Part shown: positions 4,748-8,566 of the stretch, piece after piece | Layout of the letters: the number at the start of each line of letters is the position of its first letter | How positions within the stretch are numbered: the first letter of the stretch is position 1 | NCBI GenBank assembly: GCA_013330385.1 | Contig: DUIL01000180.1 | Location: 1 to 8,566 of the forward strand | Length of the DNA: 8,566 nt | Reading direction: 5' to 3' | DNA from: Candidatus Thalassarchaeaceae archaeon | GTDB lineage: Archaea > Thermoplasmatota > Poseidoniia > Poseidoniales > Thalassarchaeaceae | Made by a program: the position numbers and the translations under genes | The notes under the pieces: generated by a model | What the model was told of the DNA's origin: nothing | Database searches by the model: none | The model's input: the letters and a program-made list of their open reading frames with translations, nothing else

Positions 4748-7585
4748 ATGAAGGGGAGGCTATCAGCAATTGTGATGGTTTTTCTTTTGCTTGCGACAAT
4801 CAACACGCCAGGTCCTGTTCTAGAGTCTAATGATAAGAATTCAGTATCAGCTAAAACCCCCTCACTTGACATTCTGATGTTTGGTAATTCATACACCTCA
4901 AATAACCAACTTTCAATTAGAGTAGAGAATACCCTAAATCAAGCAGGATACAATCCGAATATTGTTTCTAAGACTAGTGGAGGGAAGACTCTAGATTGGC
5001 ATGGTGAACAAGCTCAAACAAACAATTCTGATTGGAATTCCATCCTTAGGGACTCTTGGGATTATGTCATTCTACAAGATCAGAGTCAAGTACCAGGATT
5101 TCCAGTGTCTTCACAATATTGGCAAGATAGCCTGTCGGGTGCTGAGTACATTGATTCAAGAGTAGATATGAAAGGAGGCGATACAGTATTCTTCATGACT
5201 TGGGGTTACAAAAATGGGGACCAAAACAACGCTTGGAGATATCCAGACTATCAGACCATGCAGAATCATCTGAAAGATGGTTACGAAATGTTTGCAGAAA
5301 ACATCTCTACTGAGGAGCGCCCAGCATATATTGCACCTGTTGGTTTAGCCTTTGAACACATATACGAACTAGTTGAGTCTGAGGGAATAGAGCCCACCAG
5401 CGATGGAAATTCTTTCTCAAATCTGTACGCTAGTGATGATTCTCACCCCTCCATGGATGGAACCTATCTTGCCGCTTGTGTATTCTTTGCAAGCCTTACT
5501 GGAGATGACCCTGTGGGTCTATCGAGTACTGGTGGAATTTCAGCCTCACGCGCGCTTGAATTACAACAAGCTGCTGCCGCTACTGTATTCAATGAAACTC
5601 CCGATTACATTTATCCTTGGCAATTTGAAGGAAACGATGTTACTTTTGGTGTACAATCAGGTTCGATATTCAATATCGAACCTGGGTCCACAATAGGAGT
5701 TGGTGTTAATTTCACTAATAACGCAGAGATAGATACAACTGCATTGATTTCAATAACTGGACCGGATGATTGGACTCTCAGTTGGAATGAGCCAACATCT
5801 CCAGAAGTAGGCCATTCATACGATGCGCCATCTGATATAATTCAGTGGATCCAATTTTCAATAAAAGCGCCAAATGTCAGTGCTGGTTTTCCTTTAGCTA
5901 ATTCTCTACATTCATTCAGCGTCCATCTTACATCCGATTCAGATGGTTCTCAAGATTGGTACAACTTCTCTATGCGATATGGGGTATGGCGAGGAATAGA
6001 ATTAGTCAGCGGAGGGGGTAGTGCTTCTATAGATCCTGGTGGAATTGTCAATCTAGAAGTACTCGTCAGAAATATTGGAAATGTTCAAAATACCCTTCAA
6101 ATCGACATGGTGCCTTTAGATTCTGAAGGGAATCCATCTGGCACACCCGGCACTTCGTTCGCTTACCTAGATTGGACGGCCATCATCTATGATAAAGCCG
6201 GACTTGAGGGAATGAATCCCGGTGAAACTGCACTTGTTAGAATGCAGGTTGAGGCGCCATATTCATCGGCTGGATCTATCGATATAAAATATCAGATATG
6301 GGGTGCTGGTCTGCAAGAACCAGCGGTTTTTCTACAAACTGTGATTATAGTCCCACGCTCAGGGGGAGAACTTGGCCTAACTAATATTAATTGTAATTTT
6401 GATGTAAAACCCGGTGAATCGTGTCTTACAGAATTATTCCTTGGAAACACAGGAGATGCAGGGTTCCAATTTAACCTCAGTATAACTGAGCAGCCTGAAT
6501 GGCTAAGCGTAAACATAGCGGATGAAAATCACTATCTGGAGCCGGGGCAAACAGTTCATGGAATTGATGTAGTAACTACTGTTGCTGAAGGACTTGATTC
6601 TAAATTAACTGGAACGGTGACAATTCAAATGGAAGTAGATGGATGGGTTCCCGCTGAAGTATCATTCGATGTTACAGTTGATGCTGTTCACTCTTGGGAA
6701 GTATTGCGCTCGGACTCGGAAATAAGTGATGGGGTTTTAACCGGTTATTGGGAAATCCGCAACATTGGAAATGGCCCTGATGGAATTGTTGTGAGTGTCG
6801 ATAGTAATGTATTCACTAATTTTGGTGTAATTGCGCCTTCTGGAGTGTCTGCTGAGGAAACTGGAAGGGCATTTGAAATTCTAGATGTTCCTAAAGGAGA
6901 AACTGTAATTTTTGAAGTTTGGATGGAAGTTCCAGATGAGGCTCCTACTGAAACTCAAGCACTACTAACAGTTGAGGTCCGTTCAGTTAGAGACCCCACA
7001 TTGACATACACCGTTGAACATTCAGCGACAATTGCAGGAGCCCCAGGGACAGGTCAGAATCAACAAAATAATGATGACCCCTCTGACCTAACATTATTCC
7101 TTCAAAGATGGTTACAGACAATACTGATTATTGTTGTCAGTTTGATTGGCTCGGTAGGAGTATTACTTGCAATTCGTCATCGAATTGAGAAAGATAAAGA
7201 ATATTATGAACAACAAAATCCAACGGTAATAGTTGAAGAAGCAGAAGATTGGATCGCTAAATTTGACGAAAAAGAAGAAAAAATTACTGAAACTATTGTC
7301 AGCCCAACTACTGACTTAGAATCATTCAGGCAGGAATTCATGGAGAAATCTGGTGACCACTCGAGAGTAGTTGCCCCTGCTCCAGATCAAACGATTATCG
7401 AGGACGCTCAAGAAGTATTGGAAGAAGCTTATGTTGAGAATACAATTAATGATGTTATTGAAATTGCAGATAAATTGCAAGAAGAAAATATCACTCACCC
7501 GGATAACTTGATTCTCGATTTGGATGATTTCGATGACAAATTGGAAAAAATCCGAGATAGTTTACGAGATAATGAAGACCCTTGA
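4748..7585 (+). CDS. Secreted, membrane-anchored SGNH/DUF4886-type hydrolase with beta-sandwich stalk
   Basis: This 945-residue protein is probably a surface esterase, deacetylase or similar; its substrate is unknown. Residues 1-22 are a signal peptide (K2, R4, then a hydrophobic run). Residues about 40-260 fit the DUF4886 branch of SGNH hydrolases: FGNSYT (45-50) with nucleophile S48, SGG at 77-79, ILQDQS (108-113), MTWGY (150-154), and DDSHPSMDGTYLAA (230-243) with the D230/H233 pair. About 290-765 hold four beta-sandwich units of the CARDB/NEW3 kind, each marked by a GN-x-GN or NTGD turn (444-445, 566-569, 671-675 are clearest). C549 and C559 could form a disulfide. A single membrane helix spans about 790-809, followed by basic RHRIEK, so the 130-residue acidic tail should be cytoplasmic. 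Seven N-glycosylation sequons (N92, 185, 282, 321, 376, 406, 576) lie outside. It overlaps rnhB by 14 bases. Confidence 0.8.
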   Translation: MKGRLSAIVMVFLLLATINTPGPVLESNDKNSVSAKTPSLDILMFGNSYTSNNQLSIRVENTLNQAGYNPNIVSKTSGGKTLDWHGEQAQTNNSDWNSILRDSWDYVILQDQSQVPGFPVSSQYWQDSLSGAEYIDSRVDMKGGDTVFFMTWGYKNGDQNNAWRYPDYQTMQNHLKDGYEMFAENISTEERPAYIAPVGLAFEHIYELVESEGIEPTSDGNSFSNLYASDDSHPSMDGTYLAACVFFASLTGDDPVGLSSTGGISASRALELQQAAAATVFNETPDYIYPWQFEGNDVTFGVQSGSIFNIEPGSTIGVGVNFTNNAEIDTTALISITGPDDWTLSWNEPTSPEVGHSYDAPSDIIQWIQFSIKAPNVSAGFPLANSLHSFSVHLTSDSDGSQDWYNFSMRYGVWRGIELVSGGGSASIDPGGIVNLEVLVRNIGNVQNTLQIDMVPLDSEGNPSGTPGTSFAYLDWTAIIYDKAGLEGMNPGETALVRMQVEAPYSSAGSIDIKYQIWGAGLQEPAVFLQTVIIVPRSGGELGLTNINCNFDVKPGESCLTELFLGNTGDAGFQFNLSITEQPEWLSVNIADENHYLEPGQTVHGIDVVTTVAEGLDSKLTGTVTIQMEVDGWVPAEVSFDVTVDAVHSWEVLRSDSEISDGVLTGYWEIRNIGNGPDGIVVSVDSNVFTNFGVIAPSGVSAEETGRAFEILDVPKGETVIFEVWMEVPDEAPTETQALLTVEVRSVRDPTLTYTVEHSATIAGAPGTGQNQQNNDDPSDLTLFLQRWLQTILIIVVSLIGSVGVLLAIRHRIEKDKEYYEQQNPTVIVEEAEDWIAKFDEKEEKITETIVSPTTDLESFRQEFMEKSGDHSRVVAPAPDQTIIEDAQEVLEEAYVENTINDVIEIADKLQEENITHPDNLILDLDDFDDKLEKIRDSLRDNEDP
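5658..5684. repeat. 27-base perfect palindrome inside the hydrolase gene
   Basis: The arm CAGGTTCGATATT (5658-5670) is followed by a single C (5671) and then its exact reverse complement (5672-5684): 13 pairs, with a further T-G pair possible outside. In RNA it would form about a 12-pair hairpin with a TCA loop. It encodes residues about 304-312 (QSGSIFNIEP region), right after the catalytic domain and at the start of the beta-sandwich stalk. A chance match of this length in the window is unlikely. Function is unknown; a protein site, an mRNA structure or a junction scar are all possible. Confidence 0.85.
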
Positions 7586-8339
7586 GCCTCCCCTCGTGAA
7601 TGTGAGTGAAGGTTGGATCATTGGCATTGACGAGGCGGGAAGGGGGCCTGTCATCGGACCTTTGGTAGTTACAGCCCTTGCTGTTCCTGAGAATGATGTT
7701 GAATTATTGAAAGAAATGGGAGTTCGAGATTCCAAAGAACTCTCTACGGCAGCACGGGATCGAATAGCAATTGCAATACAAGGAATGATTGGTGAACGCG
7801 GGTGGAAAGTTGCAAGCATAATTTGCTCACCTCGTAGAATAGACCTCAACAAACTAGATTCAGACCTAAATAGTCTAGAAATTAAACTATTTTCGGAAGC
7901 CGTAACATCGACTAATCTTGAAACTGAAACTGGAATAATCAGGGCCGATGCATGCGATGTTAATGAGAGTAGATTTGCAAATAGATTAGTTACAACTCTA
8001 GGTGCCAAATGGTCAGAATGGACTATTGAGGCTGAGCATGGAATGGATTCCAAAGACTTAGTCGCAGGTGGTGCCTCAGTAATCGCCAAAGTAAATCGAG
8101 ATTTAGCAATCTCAGAGATCGCAGTACGAACTGGAATAGAAATAGGGTCGGGTTATCCTTCTGATCAAAAAACCCGCAATGCAGTCAAAAAACTCCTTGA
8201 TTCTGACCTGCCACATGATTGTCTCAGATGGAGTTGGGCCACTGTTTCAGACATTTGGACTCAGTTGCATGGAACTCCAGTTCCTATCCGAAGTCGTTCA
8301 GGTGGCAGCATCGTACAATCCTCACTTGAAGACTGGTAA
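7572..8339 (+). CDS. rnhB: Ribonuclease HII
   Basis: RNase HII cuts the RNA strand of RNA-DNA hybrids and starts removal of single ribonucleotides from genomic DNA. From ATG 7572 it is 255 residues. The catalytic acids are visible: D20 and E21 in GIDEAGRG, D126 in RADACD, and D159 in EHGMDSKD just before GGASVIAKVNRD (166-177). GSGYPSD (192-198) carries the conserved tyrosine (Y195) that reads the RNA-DNA junction. The archaeal-like length and the short hydrophilic tail (about 233-255) show no truncation. ATG 7524 is also in frame but would add 16 residues with no family match and a 62-base overlap. ATG 7572 overlaps the hydrolase gene by 14 bases and has no clear ribosome site, so translation probably depends on coupling. 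GTG 7596 is another possible start. Identification is firm. Confidence 0.95.
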   Translation: MKTLEPPLVNVSEGWIIGIDEAGRGPVIGPLVVTALAVPENDVELLKEMGVRDSKELSTAARDRIAIAIQGMIGERGWKVASIICSPRRIDLNKLDSDLNSLEIKLFSEAVTSTNLETETGIIRADACDVNESRFANRLVTTLGAKWSEWTIEAEHGMDSKDLVAGGASVIAKVNRDLAISEIAVRTGIEIGSGYPSDQKTRNAVKKLLDSDLPHDCLRWSWATVSDIWTQLHGTPVPIRSRSGGSIVQSSLEDW

Positions 8340-8365
8340 ACAAGAGAAGCGTCAAATGCCTAACT

Positions 8366-8382
8366 TCGGGCCGTAGGCCCGA
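8366..8382 (+). repeat. GC-rich hairpin directly before gltX
   Basis: TCGGGCC and GGCCCGA form a perfect 7-base stem around a GTA loop, in the 47 bases between rnhB and gltX and ending four bases before the gltX ATG. It has no following T tract, so it is not a classical terminator. No Shine-Dalgarno site is visible for gltX, and the hairpin occupies the place where one would sit, so it may affect initiation or mark an RNA processing point. Confidence 0.5.
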
Positions 8383-8386
8383 TAAC

Positions 8387-8566
8387 ATGCCTGATAATGA
8401 CGACTGGGGGGCAGATATTGTCGCCACAGTTCGCAAATATGCCTTACAGAATGCTGTAGAGTATGATGGAGCTGGACAGGCGGGTTCTGTTCTTGGTAGA
8501 CTTCTAGGGGAGAGGGCAGAGCTCAGGCCGAAAGCGAAGGGATTGAAATCATTAGTTGAGACTGAA
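8387..8566 (+). CDS. gltX: Glutamyl-tRNA synthetase, archaeal type, N-terminal 60 residues
   Basis: Glutamyl-tRNA synthetase attaches glutamate to tRNA-Glu in the cytoplasm; in most archaea it also misacylates nothing else, since tRNA-Gln is handled by GatDE. I translated the open frame from ATG 8387 to the window edge. The helical N-terminal segment KYALQNAVEYDGAGQAG (17-33), followed by SVLGRLLGE (34-42) and a basic LRPKAKGLKSLV, is characteristic of archaeal GltX before its catalytic Rossmann domain. The HIGH and KMSKS-type motifs and more than 450 further residues lie beyond the window. ATG 8387 places this segment at the usual distance from the start, although no GGTG site precedes it. 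It follows rnhB by 47 bases in the same direction and may be cotranscribed with it. Confidence 0.9.
   Translation, partial: MPDNDDWGADIVATVRKYALQNAVEYDGAGQAGSVLGRLLGERAELRPKAKGLKSLVETE

Noticed and set aside
7562..8089. A 175-codon minus-strand open frame opposite rnhB
   Set aside because: It mirrors a well-identified RNase HII gene, its product is a Ser/Leu/Ile-rich string with no motif, and no ribosome site precedes it.
8356..8376. A possible earlier ATG start before gltX at 8356
   Set aside because: The frame closes after six codons and does not join the gltX frame.

Overview
The window looks like chromosomal DNA from an archaeon, most plausibly a planktonic marine euryarchaeon of the Poseidoniales (Marine Group II) type. 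Four proteins are of the archaeal form: type II glyceraldehyde-3-phosphate dehydrogenase, the short archaeal/eukaryal-type phenylalanyl-tRNA synthetase beta chain, RNase HII and the archaeal glutamyl-tRNA synthetase. The lineage is an inference from gene content, the acidic secreted protein with eroded beta-sandwich repeats, and the moderate AT bias; no rRNA or other marker is present to prove it. Four starts (gap, the 64-residue gene, pheT and the secreted hydrolase) have a GGTG Shine-Dalgarno core. The GXGXG gene, rnhB and gltX have none that is visible.

Layout. Positions 1-960 (minus) hold gap, cut by the left edge. A 137-base divergent promoter region (961-1097) separates it from a plus-strand gene for a GXGXG beta-helix protein fused to what looks like a worn-down glutamate synthase FMN domain (1098-2678). 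pheT follows 9 bases later (2688-4442). A short minus-strand gene of unknown function (4466-4660) converges on pheT. It diverges, across 87 bases, from a 945-residue secreted, membrane-anchored SGNH/DUF4886-type hydrolase (4748-7585). rnhB overlaps the end of that gene (7572-8339), and the first 60 codons of gltX (8387-8566) run off the right edge. There is no stretch over 300 bases without a gene, and no tRNA, rRNA, CRISPR or insertion sequence was seen.

How the genes relate. Most are housekeeping genes: central carbon metabolism, two aminoacyl-tRNA synthetases and removal of RNA from DNA. Two proteins are less ordinary. The GXGXG/FMN-like fusion has its domains in the reverse order to glutamate synthase and lacks the iron-sulfur cysteines. 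The large surface hydrolase combines a secreted esterase-like head, four beta-sandwich units, one membrane helix and a long acidic cytoplasmic tail.

The strongest unexplained DNA signal is a 27-base palindrome with 13 perfect pairs inside the hydrolase gene, exactly where the catalytic domain gives way to the beta-sandwich stalk. Smaller inverted repeats sit at the intergenic junctions. I see no clear sign of a new multi-gene system or of a defence island; the window reads mainly as an ordinary archaeal core region with two unusual proteins.
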